Positions 18,608-28,312 are shown, numbered from the stretch's first letter. The stretch: 64,000 nucleotides of DNA from Sphingobacteriaceae bacterium GW460-11-11-14-LB5 (GCA_002151545.1 CP021237.1:4774001-4838000); one strand, 5' to 3'. Translations and numbers: made by a program. The notes: generated from the sequence alone by a model not told the origin.

Positions 18608-19882
18608 TTATAATCTACCATCAACAATATTCCTATCAATAAATGATTTAGTATCAAAAATTACTGCCCCCTTATCTTTATAAGTCTGAAAATCGATAGA
18701 TAAAAACTCATTGTGCGATACTGCCACAATGATGGCTTTATAATCAGTTCCATTTAAACGATCAATAATTGGCACGTTATATTCATGTTGCACATCTTGC
18801 GGATCAGCCCATGGATCATAAATATCCACATCCAATCCAAATTGTAATAATTCTTGATAAATATCAATTACCCGCGTATTCCTCGTGTCAGGGCAATTTT
18901 CTTTGAATGTAAAACCTAGTATTAAAGCTTTGGATCCTTTAATAAGATGTCCCTTACCTATCATTAATTTAATAACCTTGTTTGCGACGAACATGCCCAT
19001 GTTATCATTAACTCTTCTGCCAGATAATATTACCTGTGGATGGTAACCTAAAGACTCTGCTTTATGCGCCAGATAATAAGGATCTACACCAATACAATGC
19101 CCGCCTACTAAACCAGGTTTATATTTGAGGAAGTTCCACTTTGTTCCAGCGGCCTCAATTACATCTGTGGTATCTATACCTATTCGATCAAAAATTAAAG
19201 CCAGTTCATTAACAAAAGAAATATTTACATCTCTCTGTGCATTTTCAATAGCTTTACTGGCTTCAGCAACCTTTAAACTTGGAGCTTTATGTGTGCCGGC
19301 AGTTATAATGCTACTGTATAAGTTGTCAACAACTTCAGCAATTTGAGGTGTAGAACCAGAAGTTACCTTTTTTATTTTAGTTAATGTGTTTACTTTATCT
19401 CCTGGATTGATTCTTTCTGGAGAATAGCCGCAATAAAAGTCCTCGTTAAATTTTAGCTGGCTAAATTTTTCCAGTACTGGCACACATTCCTCTTCTGTAC
19501 AACCAGGATATACAGTTGATTCATAAATCACGATATCACCCCTCTTTAATATTTTGCCAAGCATTTCTGATGCTTTTAGCAGAGGCGTTAAATCTGGAGC
19601 TTTAAATTGATCAATAGGGGTGGGAACTGTTACTATATATATGTTACTGCTTTCTATGGCACTAACAGCTGAGGCAAATGACAATCCTATACCATTCTTA
19701 ACGCGTACACTTCTAAGCGTTTCTAAATCGGCCTCTTGTGTGCGGTCTTCGCCATTATTCAGTTCTTCAACTCGTTCCTGGTTGATATCAAACCCAATAA
19801 CTTCATATTTTTTAGCAAACTCTATAGCAAGAGGTAAGCCTACGTAACCTAAACCAATAATAGCAATCTTATGTTTACTCAT
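18608..19882 (-). CDS. wbpA: UDP-N-acetylglucosamine 6-dehydrogenase, WbpA/WecC type
   Basis: A nucleotide-sugar dehydrogenase of 424 residues that oxidises C6 of a UDP-HexNAc to the uronic acid with two NAD. Seen are the NAD loop IGLGYVGLPLA at 9-19, YSPERINPGD near 153, catalytic C263 in GGHCIGVDPYYL, and CPDTRNTRV in the C-terminal domain. It should provide UDP-GlcNAcA, the first intermediate of the diacetamido-uronate pathway encoded downstream. A WecC-like role (UDP-ManNAcA) is the alternative. A 95-bp gap separates it from the kinase gene. Confidence 0.88.
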   Translation of the reverse strand: MSKHKIAIIGLGYVGLPLAIEFAKKYEVIGFDINQERVEELNNGEDRTQEADLETLRSVRVKNGIGLSFASAVSAIESSNIYIVTVPTPIDQFKAPDLTPLLKASEMLGKILKRGDIVIYESTVYPGCTEEECVPVLEKFSQLKFNEDFYCGYSPERINPGDKVNTLTKIKKVTSGSTPQIAEVVDNLYSSIITAGTHKAPSLKVAEASKAIENAQRDVNISFVNELALIFDRIGIDTTDVIEAAGTKWNFLKYKPGLVGGHCIGVDPYYLAHKAESLGYHPQVILSGRRVNDNMGMFVANKVIKLMIGKGHLIKGSKALILGFTFKENCPDTRNTRVIDIYQELLQFGLDVDIYDPWADPQDVQHEYNVPIIDRLNGTDYKAIIVAVSHNEFLSIDFQTYKDKGAVIFDTKSFIDRNIVDGRL

Positions 19883-19977
19883 TTATAAATTTTTATTAAA
19901 ATCTAAAGCATATGTGCATTTAAGTACACTAAAACATTTATTTGATCTTCTAGTCTTACAACAACAAAATCAATTTT

Positions 19978-22320
19978 CTACTTAAATATCTTTTGATACC
20001 ATTTTAAGTCCGCACTTTGTCCATAATTACCATAGCCATAACCATAGCCATAATATTTACTGACAATATCATTTACCACTATTCCAAGGTTCTTCATTTT
20101 CTTTGTCTGATATAGGTCTTCAACGATTTTCAACTGATCCTTTTGCGTAATTTTTTGTCTAACAAGGTATAGCGTTACATCAGCATACCTTGAAAGTAAT
20201 TGCGCGTCAGCTATTATACCTACTGGCGGAGCATCCATAATGATATAATCAAATTCCTTCTTTAATTCCTCAATAAGCTTTGGTACATGCTCATTCATTA
20301 AAGTCTCAGCCGGATTAGGTGGTAGCGGCCCCGATGAAACAATATATAAATTTTTATTAATCGATAAAGGCTTAACTATATCGGTCATCTTGATTTCAGA
20401 ATTTATAGTAAAATTACTAAAGCCCATATCATTGCGAACAGCCAGTTTAGCGGAGAGACCTGGTTTACGTAGATCCAATTCCATTAACAGCACTTTTTTA
20501 CCAGCTAATGCTAAAATATTACCCAAATTAATTGCGGTGAATGACTTACCTTCCCCGCTCATGCTTGAAGTTAAAAGAATAACTTTTTCATTTTCTGTCT
20601 TTAAGTAAAATGAAAGATTGGTTCTTAACGCCCTGAACTGCTCTGAAATGGCAGAACGGCTCTGATTCGCAACAATTAAATTATCTTCACTCAAATTATG
20701 ACTGATTTCACCAATTACAGGAACATTAGTAAGGGCCGCAATCTCCTCCTTTGTTTTAATACTGGTGTTTAACAACTCTTGGCCGAAAATAAATGCTATG
20801 GGAATAACTAACCCCGCGAGTAGTCCGATCAGGTAAAAAAGACTTTTCTTTGGGCTTATTGGGTTAACATCAGATTTCGGGGGATCGATGGTCTTCGCAA
20901 TTGAGATATTAGAAGTTTTAGAAATATTAGTTTCTTCAGCTTTTTGCATCAAAAATATATACAATTCCTGTTTAATTTGCTGATTTCTGGCTAGTTTTAA
21001 ATAATTCTTTTCAATTTGTGGAACACCAGAAATTTGATCCTCTGCAGTGTTTAATTGCTTTCGAAGTTTATCTCTTGTAAATAAAGCAGTTTTTTTAGTA
21101 CTTTGGATATTGGAAAGCATATTGCCACGCAGCTCTGCAATCTGCTTGTCTATATTTTGAATAAATGGACTTTGCTCTGTTAAACCTAGCAACTGTTTTT
21201 CCCGTTCAATGAGCAAAGAATTATAATGCTCCATAATATTGGAAAAAACCATATCCTGAGGGATTAGTGCCGAAGGAAATACTTTTTTATTGTCTACGTT
21301 ATTTTTCAAATATTTTTCAAGTTCATTGATCACAGTAACCTGAGTTTCGGCCTTGGCTAATTCTGCAGCAAAGCCCCCAGAGTTTTGAACCAATAACTTA
21401 CCCTGCTCACTCATATCAGACAACCGATTCCGTTGTTTAAAGGATTCTACTTCATTTTCAACATCACCCAGTTCAGAAGCAATCACATTTAATCTTTCTT
21501 TAATGAAACGGTAAGTGCTGTCAGCTACAGCATTTTTATCGTTCAAATTGGACTGTGTATATTTTTTTATCAAAGTATTTAAAATATCTTCCCCTTTATT
21601 AGGTAGCGGATATGAAAGTCTTAAATCGATGATACTTACCTGCTTATTACTTGCAGCAACAGCCAGTAATCCCATTAAGGAAGCTACTCTGGAATCTATA
21701 GAACTAATGGTAACATAATATTCACTATTGTCTATTTTATAGTTTTGGTTAGGCTCAATTTGTAATATTCCTATTCCATTAACTTTAAAAGGTTCATTCC
21801 ATCCAATCTCCTTTTTAAAATCCTGGGCGCTTATTAAAAATTTATTTGCTGATACCTTAACTACATCTAATTTAGTGGTGCTAATCGTATCTACCCCTTT
21901 AATTATATTAATTTTAAATGGTGCCTCGTATAATTCCCGGCTAACAAAATCTGTTTTTTTTGAGTATACAATGTTTAATTGCATTTCCCGGACTACCTGT
22001 TCCATCAGAAATCTTGTTTTTAAGATCTCGATTTCATTGTCAACAGAGTTTTTAGAGCCCATTAATCCACCTAGGTCCATCAGTGCCGTATTCTGCTTTG
22101 CAATTCCACCGCCCTTCTGATCGTCATTTACAATTAGTTTAGCTTTGATCTGATAGCTTGGTGCTGTATATTTCCCATATATAAAAGCAAATAGCAGGCA
22201 AACGAAAATACTAACTAGACACCAAACCCATTTGTCTAAAAGTTTACTAAAAATATCTTTTAAATTAAGCTCAAGCTCATCCCGGCTTTGCACTGTATTC
22301 ATTTCTGGAGGGTTATTCAT
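19978..22320 (-). CDS. wzc: Polysaccharide co-polymerase / BY-kinase (Wzc type)
   Basis: Inner-membrane chain-length regulator fused to a tyrosine autokinase, 780 residues. The first TM lies at about 33-50 and the second near 500-525, enclosing a long periplasmic part with coiled-coil segments and a GNVR-like domain. The kinase has Walker A SGEGKS (588-593), Walker A' LLMELDLRKPG (611-621) and Walker B YIIMDAP (692-698). The tail has a tyrosine cluster with Y756, Y757, Y759, Y761, Y763 and Y766. It lies 12 bp from the wza-like gene. The PHP-type phosphatase upstream is its likely partner. Confidence 0.93.
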   Translation of the reverse strand: MNNPPEMNTVQSRDELELNLKDIFSKLLDKWVWCLVSIFVCLLFAFIYGKYTAPSYQIKAKLIVNDDQKGGGIAKQNTALMDLGGLMGSKNSVDNEIEILKTRFLMEQVVREMQLNIVYSKKTDFVSRELYEAPFKINIIKGVDTISTTKLDVVKVSANKFLISAQDFKKEIGWNEPFKVNGIGILQIEPNQNYKIDNSEYYVTISSIDSRVASLMGLLAVAASNKQVSIIDLRLSYPLPNKGEDILNTLIKKYTQSNLNDKNAVADSTYRFIKERLNVIASELGDVENEVESFKQRNRLSDMSEQGKLLVQNSGGFAAELAKAETQVTVINELEKYLKNNVDNKKVFPSALIPQDMVFSNIMEHYNSLLIEREKQLLGLTEQSPFIQNIDKQIAELRGNMLSNIQSTKKTALFTRDKLRKQLNTAEDQISGVPQIEKNYLKLARNQQIKQELYIFLMQKAEETNISKTSNISIAKTIDPPKSDVNPISPKKSLFYLIGLLAGLVIPIAFIFGQELLNTSIKTKEEIAALTNVPVIGEISHNLSEDNLIVANQSRSAISEQFRALRTNLSFYLKTENEKVILLTSSMSGEGKSFTAINLGNILALAGKKVLLMELDLRKPGLSAKLAVRNDMGFSNFTINSEIKMTDIVKPLSINKNLYIVSSGPLPPNPAETLMNEHVPKLIEELKKEFDYIIMDAPPVGIIADAQLLSRYADVTLYLVRQKITQKDQLKIVEDLYQTKKMKNLGIVVNDIVSKYYGYGYGYGNYGQSADLKWYQKIFK

Positions 22321-22332
22321 TAAAGATTGCTA

Positions 22333-23139
22333 TTATTTAAAACTAGAAATGGCTAGAACAATTACAGAAATTACCGAAGCGATTAAACCAATGGTTTGAA
22401 TCTGGGCTGAATTTGTTGCTGCAACTTTTCTTTTATTGGGTTCTACATAGATAACGTCATTCTGTTTTAAATAATAGAACGGACTGCTAAAAACACTACT
22501 GGAATTAAGATCCAAACGAGCAAACTCTTTTTTACCATTGTTATCGCGAACAATTAATACATTTTCTCTTCTCCCGTAAATGGTTAAGTCGCCAGCTAAA
22601 CTTAAAGCATCCAAAATCGTAACCTTTTCATTAGGTAAGGTATATGCGGAAGGCGCGTTTACCTCACCCAATACACTCACTTTAAAGTTAGCAAAGCGGA
22701 GTTGTACATTTGGTTGTTTGTAAACATCAGATGCTTTTTCGCGAATGAGCTCTCTTGCTTGGTAAGTAGTTAAACCGACAACCTTTAATTTCCCGATAAG
22801 GGATAATTCGATTTCGCCATTTTTGTCGACTAAAAAGCCTGTATTTTGTGTCGATACACTGTTATTGGTATTGCCTCCTAAGGTAGGTGTTGCTGCGGCT
22901 TGATTAATAATTGCTCCGCTCTGAGGATTAAGTGTGAAAATATTAATACTTAAGATATCGTCAGGTTGTATTATTGGCTCTGTGAAAGCGATTGCACTAT
23001 CTAAGCTAGCTTGTTTAACAGACTGAATGTCCTGAAAATAAGCAATTTTTTTATTGCTAACACAGGAAAAGGAAAGGGTAATCGCAAAAAACAGAACTGC
23101 CAACTTCGATCCCTTATTCACATTATTTCTTTTATTCAT
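22333..23139 (-). CDS. wza: Polysaccharide export lipoprotein (Wza type)
   Basis: Outer-membrane polysaccharide export protein, 268 residues, shorter than E. coli Wza. A lipoprotein signal is clear, with the lipobox cysteine at C26 (LSFSC). The Poly_export domain (IIQPDDILSINIFTLNPQ onwards) and one SLBB-like domain (VSVLGEVNAPSAYTLPNE) follow. The last 20 residues form a hydrophobic helix (TIGLIASVISVIVLAISS) that could anchor or form the pore helix. It is the first gene of the main operon and has a plausible promoter at 23185-23216. Confidence 0.9.
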   Translation of the reverse strand: MNKRNNVNKGSKLAVLFFAITLSFSCVSNKKIAYFQDIQSVKQASLDSAIAFTEPIIQPDDILSINIFTLNPQSGAIINQAAATPTLGGNTNNSVSTQNTGFLVDKNGEIELSLIGKLKVVGLTTYQARELIREKASDVYKQPNVQLRFANFKVSVLGEVNAPSAYTLPNEKVTILDALSLAGDLTIYGRRENVLIVRDNNGKKEFARLDLNSSSVFSSPFYYLKQNDVIYVEPNKRKVAATNSAQIQTIGLIASVISVIVLAISSFK

Positions 23140-23178
23140 AGGTATAAATCTGTCCTAATAATATTGTAGATTATGAAC

Positions 23179-23216
23179 AGTTTGCAAACTTAATCATTTA
23201 ATTGTAATATCTAAAA
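23179..23216 (-). promoter_or_regulatory. Putative main promoter of the polysaccharide operon, with a palindrome
   Basis: On the minus strand the -7 box TAAGTTTG (23185-23192) matches TAnnTTTG exactly. A -33 box TTTT (one mismatch to TTTG) lies 20 nt upstream. The box overlaps a perfect 12-bp palindrome AGTTTGCAAACT (23179-23190), which could be an operator. The leader to the wza start codon would be about 40 nt. No antiterminator gene of the UpxY type is nearby. Confidence 0.5.
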
Positions 23217-23308
23217 GGCATAATTTCAGATAATCTTGATATAGTTTAATTGTGAGCGTTAATCATAAAAATAATGCCAGAATTTTAATCCTGATTAGAA
23301 GTAATTAT

Positions 23309-24052
23309 TCATGAGGCTAAAACCGATCCAAAAATTTCTTGATTTTTAAAATCATAAAAACCAATCAAATCGTAAAGTCTTCCAGACTGGACTGCTTCTG
23401 TTAATGTATTTAAATGTTTATCATGATGTAAGTCAGTACCTGCAAAATCATACATTTTTTCCTTCAAAAGCAATTCTGCCAGATGTTTAACATCTTTACC
23501 ATAGTAGCCTAATACCGAAAGTAAATTAAGCTGCAGTAAACACCCTTTTTCTTTAAATCGTTTTAATCGGCTTTTATCTTTAAAATAAAAAGTATAACGT
23601 TCTGGATGGGCCAATACTGGCCGATATCCTTTAATTTCAATATCAAAGATCGTTTGACTAATGCGAGGACTTTCTGATAAGTATGACATTTCGATCAATA
23701 AATGTTTTTGATCTAACGTACACAAATGTCCATCTAAGGTAAAATCCTGATCGACCATATATTCTGCCCCAGCACCCAATTTGGTTATTATATTGGCTTG
23801 ATTAAGTGCTGTTTGTAAATTCTGCTTGGCCTTGGCTATACTTTCTGGTGTATTGGGATAAAGTTCTTTTAAGATATGTGGCGTAGCGATCAATTGCTCA
23901 AAACCCAGTTCAGTCAGTGATTTCACAAATCGAACAGAAGTTGCCACATCTGGAGAACCGTCGTCAATACCAGGTAAAATATGCGAATGCATATCCACCC
24001 CAAGCCAGGAGATATCGGTAACTTTATTCTTTTTACTAAAAAAACTTAACAT
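23309..24052 (-). CDS. PHP-family tyrosine-protein phosphatase (CpsB/YwqE type)
   Basis: A 247-residue metal-dependent phosphatase expected to dephosphorylate the tyrosine cluster of the Wzc-like kinase. The PHP signature DMHSHILPGIDDGS lies at residues 20-33, with H22 and H24 as metal ligands. IATPHI and later AHPERY and GTDLHHDK supply the remaining His/Asp ligands. CpsB-type enzymes are common partners of BY-kinases in Firmicutes and Bacteroidota. It precedes wza on the same strand with a 169-bp gap that contains a promoter, so the two may be transcribed separately. Confidence 0.88.
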   Translation of the reverse strand: MLSFFSKKNKVTDISWLGVDMHSHILPGIDDGSPDVATSVRFVKSLTELGFEQLIATPHILKELYPNTPESIAKAKQNLQTALNQANIITKLGAGAEYMVDQDFTLDGHLCTLDQKHLLIEMSYLSESPRISQTIFDIEIKGYRPVLAHPERYTFYFKDKSRLKRFKEKGCLLQLNLLSVLGYYGKDVKHLAELLLKEKMYDFAGTDLHHDKHLNTLTEAVQSGRLYDLIGFYDFKNQEIFGSVLAS

Positions 24053-24923
24053 ATAACTTAACGGGTGATTGGGCTATAGTACTAAAAACATCATTTAACT
24101 CCTAAATGCCCTCATGGTAAAGGTCAGCATATTTATATACCTTAACAGAGACAACAATATTCGTACATACTTAACTGATAAAAAACAAATTTATTACGCA
24201 ATATGCATCTAGGCATCCGGATTAAAAATAAAGGTAGTAATTAGGATTGTAAAAGTAGACGAAATAAGACAATAAGTAGATCTTTTTGAAATTTTTAATA
24301 AAAAATTAATCTGCTTAAACTAAATAATCTAAACAGTAGATAATTCGATGCATTAATAGCTTTTCCTTAACAAAATCATAATTATTAGGATCAATGCCAG
24401 CAATTGAAATATACTCCAAATTCAAAATAAATTTTACTTCTCCAAGGATAATTTGTTCATAAGTATTAACATAGATTACCTTTCGGTAATAACAGTGTAG
24501 CCTATTGTTTTTCCAGTATTTTATCTTTCGTTAAAAGGTGCTGATAAATGGATTGAAGCATAAGCTCAATACTATTTAAAGTTTTATAGTTGCCCCGTTT
24601 TTAGATATTCCATCCTTTTTCATTAAATGAGAATCAGATATCACCGTAACTTTTGCCTTTAAGTAAGTGATAGGCGATTCAAGGTACAGAAAAAGAGAAG
24701 TTATCAAAGGGCTACATAGTATAGAGAAAACCTAACGTTAAAGTGAAGCCTGTATCAATCCTATCTTATCTTTGATTTTCGCAATATAAAGATTCTTTGA
24801 TTAGGGCAAAAACGACAAACGAAACACCCACGCACAACTCCGCTCTTTTGGCGAAAAACTAGAAATCTCCAACAAATGTAGTTGTATCTATTAAAAACCA
24901 ATGAAAATATGACATAAATAGAC
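24053..24923. other. 871-bp intergenic region without a recognisable gene
   Basis: AT-rich sequence between the rfbA stop and the phosphatase start. Both flanking genes are on the minus strand. I see no convincing ORF, RNA or hairpin terminator. One perfect -7 box (TAAATTTG on the minus strand, 24186-24193) lies about 134 nt before the phosphatase start but has no -33 partner. The region may be a long leader or the remnant of a lost gene. Confidence 0.5.
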
Positions 24924-25784
24924 TTACTTAATTTGCTTAAGCAGATAACTGCCATAACCACTTTTAACTAGTGGAGTAGCAATAGCCCTAAGCTGTTCTG
25001 CATCGATAAACCCCATGCGGTAAGCAATCTCTTCGATACACCCAATCTTTAAACCTTGTCTTTCTTCGATAATCTGTACAAATTGTCCAGCTTGCATTAA
25101 CGAGGTAAATGTTCCGGTATCTAACCATGCAGTGCCTCGGCTCAATACACCCACTTTTAATTTACCACGTTCCAAATAAACACGATTAACATCAGTAATC
25201 TCATATTCACCACGGGGAGAAGGTTTAATATTCTTGGCAATTTCAACTACCTCATTATCGTAAAAATATAATCCAGGTACCGCATAACTTGACTTTGGTT
25301 GAACAGGTTTTTCTTCAATGGAAATAGCTTTGTTGCTTCCATCAAATTCAACCACACCGTAACGTTCCGGATCTGCCACCTGGTAAGCAAATACCACCCC
25401 TCCATCAGGATCGGAACTGGCTTGTAACAATTTAGCCAATCCGTCACTATGAAAAATATTATCGCCCAGCACCAGCGCCACTTTATCTTTACCGATAAAC
25501 TCTTCTCCGATCACAAAAGCCTGTGCTAATCCATTGGGCTCTGCTTGCACCGCATAACTGAATTTACAGCCCAATGAAGTGCCATCACCCAATAGCTTCT
25601 GGAAATTAGGAAGATCATGCGGAGTAGAGATAATCAGAATTTCTTTTATTCCAGCCAACATCAAGGTAGAGAGCGGGTAATAAATCATTGGCTTATCGTA
25701 AACCGGCATCATCTGTTTACTACAAGCGAGTGTTAAGGGATGCAAACGGGTTCCGCTGCCACCAGCTAAGATTATACCTTTCAT
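24924..25784 (-). CDS. rfbA: Glucose-1-phosphate thymidylyltransferase
   Basis: Makes dTDP-glucose from dTTP and glucose-1-phosphate, the first step to dTDP-L-rhamnose. The 286 residues are the usual length. The nucleotidyltransferase signature [11 protein letters not shown] is at residues 8-18, followed by [25 protein letters not shown] near 110 and the EEKP motif near 163 are also present. It is the last gene of the rfbBCDA set and is separated from rfbD by 70 bp of short repeated sequence, so it could be weakly uncoupled. Confidence 0.96.
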   Translation of the reverse strand: MKGIILAGGSGTRLHPLTLACSKQMMPVYDKPMIYYPLSTLMLAGIKEILIISTPHDLPNFQKLLGDGTSLGCKFSYAVQAEPNGLAQAFVIGEEFIGKDKVALVLGDNIFHSDGLAKLLQASSDPDGGVVFAYQVADPERYGVVEFDGSNKAISIEEKPVQPKSSYAVPGLYFYDNEVVEIAKNIKPSPRGEYEITDVNRVYLERGKLKVGVLSRGTAWLDTGTFTSLMQAGQFVQIIEERQGLKIGCIEEIAYRMGFIDAEQLRAIATPLVKSGYGSYLLKQIK

Positions 25785-25785
25785 A

Positions 25786-25829
25786 TTTTAGTCATTAGTT
25801 CATTAGCCATTGCTTCATTGGTCATTACA
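25786..25829. repeat. Short degenerate repeat between rfbD and rfbA
   Basis: The gap contains repeated units of the form TTCATTAG/TCATTGGT. Nearly the same units occur at about 39407-39442. They look like dispersed low-complexity filler rather than a regulatory site. Confidence 0.4.
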
Positions 25830-25854
25830 GACCTAAATGAATAATGATGCCTAT

Positions 25855-26715
25855 TTATTGTATTTTAATTTGTTTTATACACTCCACCAAGCTATCTCTC
25901 CAGTAAGGAATTTCAATATTAAATGTACTTTTTATTTTAGATTTATCCATTACTGAAAATGCGGGACGAGTTGCATTTGTCGGGTAAGCAGATCCAGGTA
26001 TCGGATTTACCTTAATTTCTGTTTTACTGATATCAAATATGGCTTTCGCAAAGTCGAACCAGGACGTTACTCCTTCATTGCTATAATGGTAAAGGCCATA
26101 GCTAGTTTGACCGGATTCAATAATATCATAAATAGCATTAGCCAGATCGATTGCGTAAGTTGGTGTACCTACCTGATCGGCTATGATATTCAGTTCATCA
26201 CGTTCAGTTCCCAATTTCAACATGGTTTTTACAAAGTTATTGGCATATTCTGAATACAACCAGCTCGTACGGATAATAAAGTGAGCTGGTAATCTAAACG
26301 CTACTGCATTTTCACCATCCAGTTTCGTTAGGCCATAAACATTGATGGGCCTAGCCTCATCATCTTCCTTAAGCAATTTCACTTCATTCCCTTCAAAAAC
26401 GAAATCGGTTGAAACATGAATTAAAGTCGCTCCTTTTGCTAAACAGGCCGAAGCCAGATAAGCGGCACCAGTCTCATTAATGGCCTTGGCCAGATCAGCT
26501 TCATCTTCAGCCTTATCAACAGCGGTATAGGCCGCACAATTGATTACAAAGGCAGGTTGTTCCCTTGCTAATAGTTTATTTAAGCCACCCTCATCCAGAA
26601 TGTTGGCATATTGTTCGGCAGGAAAAATAACTTCAGCTATCCCCCTGCGTTCGGCTACCGTTTTTAAACATTGACCTAATTGCCCGCCAGCACCAATTAC
26701 TAATATTTTGTTCAT
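25855..26715 (-). CDS. rfbD: dTDP-4-dehydrorhamnose reductase
   Basis: NADPH-dependent SDR enzyme that reduces dTDP-4-dehydro-L-rhamnose to dTDP-L-rhamnose, the last step of the pathway. The 286 residues show the N-terminal loop VIGAGGQLGQCL. STDFVFEG supplies the serine/threonine region, and YGLTKLDGE holds the Tyr/Lys pair. RTSWLYSEYANNFVKTML is a conserved RmlD stretch. It overlaps rfbC by 4 bp, which implies coupling. The product should feed the surface polysaccharide made by the adjacent locus. Confidence 0.95.
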   Translation of the reverse strand: MNKILVIGAGGQLGQCLKTVAERRGIAEVIFPAEQYANILDEGGLNKLLAREQPAFVINCAAYTAVDKAEDEADLAKAINETGAAYLASACLAKGATLIHVSTDFVFEGNEVKLLKEDDEARPINVYGLTKLDGENAVAFRLPAHFIIRTSWLYSEYANNFVKTMLKLGTERDELNIIADQVGTPTYAIDLANAIYDIIESGQTSYGLYHYSNEGVTSWFDFAKAIFDISKTEIKVNPIPGSAYPTNATRPAFSVMDKSKIKSTFNIEIPYWRDSLVECIKQIKIQ

Positions 26716-27260
26716 ATATACTGTAAAGCTGAGAATGGTTTTAGAAGTAAATCTTTATCAGACACGGCCTGATCCTGTTCAGGGATTAGCCAATCGATAT
26801 TCAGATCAACGTCGTTATAAATTACCCCTGTTTCTGAAGCTTTATTAAAAAAATTATCGCATTTATATAAAAATTCTGCCGTTTCGCTTAATACTGAAAA
26901 GCCGTGAATAAATCCTCTTGGGATATATAACTGTAATTTATTCGCTGCGCTTAAACGTATGGCAAAATGTTTACCATAAGTTGGCGAGCTCGGGCGTACA
27001 TCTACCGCAACATCGAGTACTTCTCCTTTGGTTACACGAACTAGCTTAGCCTGTGCAAATTCTCCGGCTTGGGCATGCAAGCCCCTAATTACACCGTATG
27101 AAGAATAAGATTCGTTGTCTTGGACAAACCTGCCCGACAAACCCGTTTTTTCTTCAAAGGTATTTTGATTAAAACTTTCAAAAAAATAGCCTCTTGGATC
27201 TTCAAATATCCTCGGCTTAATAATCAGACAATCTTTTAATCCTGTTTGTTCAATTTCCAT
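26712..27260 (-). CDS. rfbC: dTDP-4-dehydrorhamnose 3,5-epimerase
   Basis: A cupin-fold epimerase of 182 residues acting at C3 and C5 of dTDP-4-dehydro-6-deoxyglucose. Conserved features are PRGYFFESFNQNTFEE near residue 22, VIRGLHAQ with the catalytic His, VDVRPSSPTYGKH, and IPRGFIHGF. The Tyr region FLYKCDNFF follows. It overlaps rfbB by 1 bp and rfbD by 4 bp, the tight spacing expected of an operon. Confidence 0.95.
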   Translation of the reverse strand: MEIEQTGLKDCLIIKPRIFEDPRGYFFESFNQNTFEEKTGLSGRFVQDNESYSSYGVIRGLHAQAGEFAQAKLVRVTKGEVLDVAVDVRPSSPTYGKHFAIRLSAANKLQLYIPRGFIHGFSVLSETAEFLYKCDNFFNKASETGVIYNDVDLNIDWLIPEQDQAVSDKDLLLKPFSALQYI

Positions 27261-28312
27261 TATTTATGACTGTACTGCTGTTCGTAATAAGATTGATAAT
27301 TACCTGAAGTTACATTATTTAACCAGTCTTCGTTTTGAAGATACCAGTCTACTGTTTTGGCCAAACCCTCTTCAAACTGTAAACTCGGTACCCAATCCAA
27401 TTGTTTTTGGAGTTTACTAGAATCAATGGCATAGCGCAGATCATGCCCGGCCCGATCGGTTACATAAGTAATCAGTTTAGCTGATTCACCAGCTTCCCGA
27501 CCCAATTTTTGATCCATAATTGTACAAAGCAGATTAATCAGATCGATATTTTTCCATTCGTTATGCCCACCAATATTATAAGTGTCACCGGTTTTCGAAT
27601 TGTGGAAAATCACATCAATTGCCCTGGCATGGTCTTCTACCCATAACCAATCACGTACATTCTCTCCTTTACCGTATACAGGTACCGGTTTGTTATTTTT
27701 AATATTATTAATCGCTAATGGAATCAGTTTCTCTGGAAAATGATGAGAGCCATAATTATTAGAGCAATTAGAAATTACACAATCCATACCATAAGTATCA
27801 TGGTAGGCCCTTACAAAGTGATCTGAACTCGCTTTCGAAGCAGAATAGGGGCTATGCGGATCGTAAGCGGTGGTCTCGGTAAACATACCTGTTTCTCCTA
27901 AAGCGCCATAAACCTCATCGGTACTTACGTGGTAAAAACGTTTTTTATTATAGTCACCTTTCCAATATTCGCGGGCTGCATTTAATAAATTTACAGTACC
28001 AATAACATTAGTAATGACAAAAGCTGTAGGGTCAGAAATAGAGCGATCTACATGGCTTTCTGCCGCAAGGTGAATCACTGCATCGAAGTCTTCTGATTTA
28101 AACAGATCAAACATCGCATTAGCATCTGTGATATCTTCTTTTACAAATCTATAATTTGGTTTATTTTCAATATCGCTTAAGTTAGCCAGGTTACCTGCAT
28201 AGGTAAGTTTATCTAAGTTTACGATCTCATATTGAGGATAGTTATTTACAAAGCGACGGACTACATGAGAGCCTATAAAACCAGCCCCTCCAGTAATTAA
28301 GATTTTTTTCAC
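27260..28312 (-). CDS. rfbB: dTDP-glucose 4,6-dehydratase
   Basis: NAD-dependent SDR enzyme making dTDP-4-keto-6-deoxyglucose. The 350 residues show TGGAGFIGSHVVRRF at the start and LAAESHVDRSI near residue 80. STDEVYG supplies the Thr/Asp/Glu and YSASKASSDH the Tyr/Lys of the active site. It is the first gene of the rhamnose operon. The 262-bp upstream gap is AT-rich; I found no match to TAnnTTTG there on the minus strand. Confidence 0.96.
   Translation of the reverse strand: MKKILITGGAGFIGSHVVRRFVNNYPQYEIVNLDKLTYAGNLANLSDIENKPNYRFVKEDITDANAMFDLFKSEDFDAVIHLAAESHVDRSISDPTAFVITNVIGTVNLLNAAREYWKGDYNKKRFYHVSTDEVYGALGETGMFTETTAYDPHSPYSASKASSDHFVRAYHDTYGMDCVISNCSNNYGSHHFPEKLIPLAINNIKNNKPVPVYGKGENVRDWLWVEDHARAIDVIFHNSKTGDTYNIGGHNEWKNIDLINLLCTIMDQKLGREAGESAKLITYVTDRAGHDLRYAIDSSKLQKQLDWVPSLQFEEGLAKTVDWYLQNEDWLNNVTSGNYQSYYEQQYSHK

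Noticed and set aside
24761-24961. A 66-codon minus-strand ORF at the edge of rfbA
   Set aside because: It overlaps the 3' end of rfbA in another frame, has no known domain and no promoter, and lies mostly in gene-free DNA.
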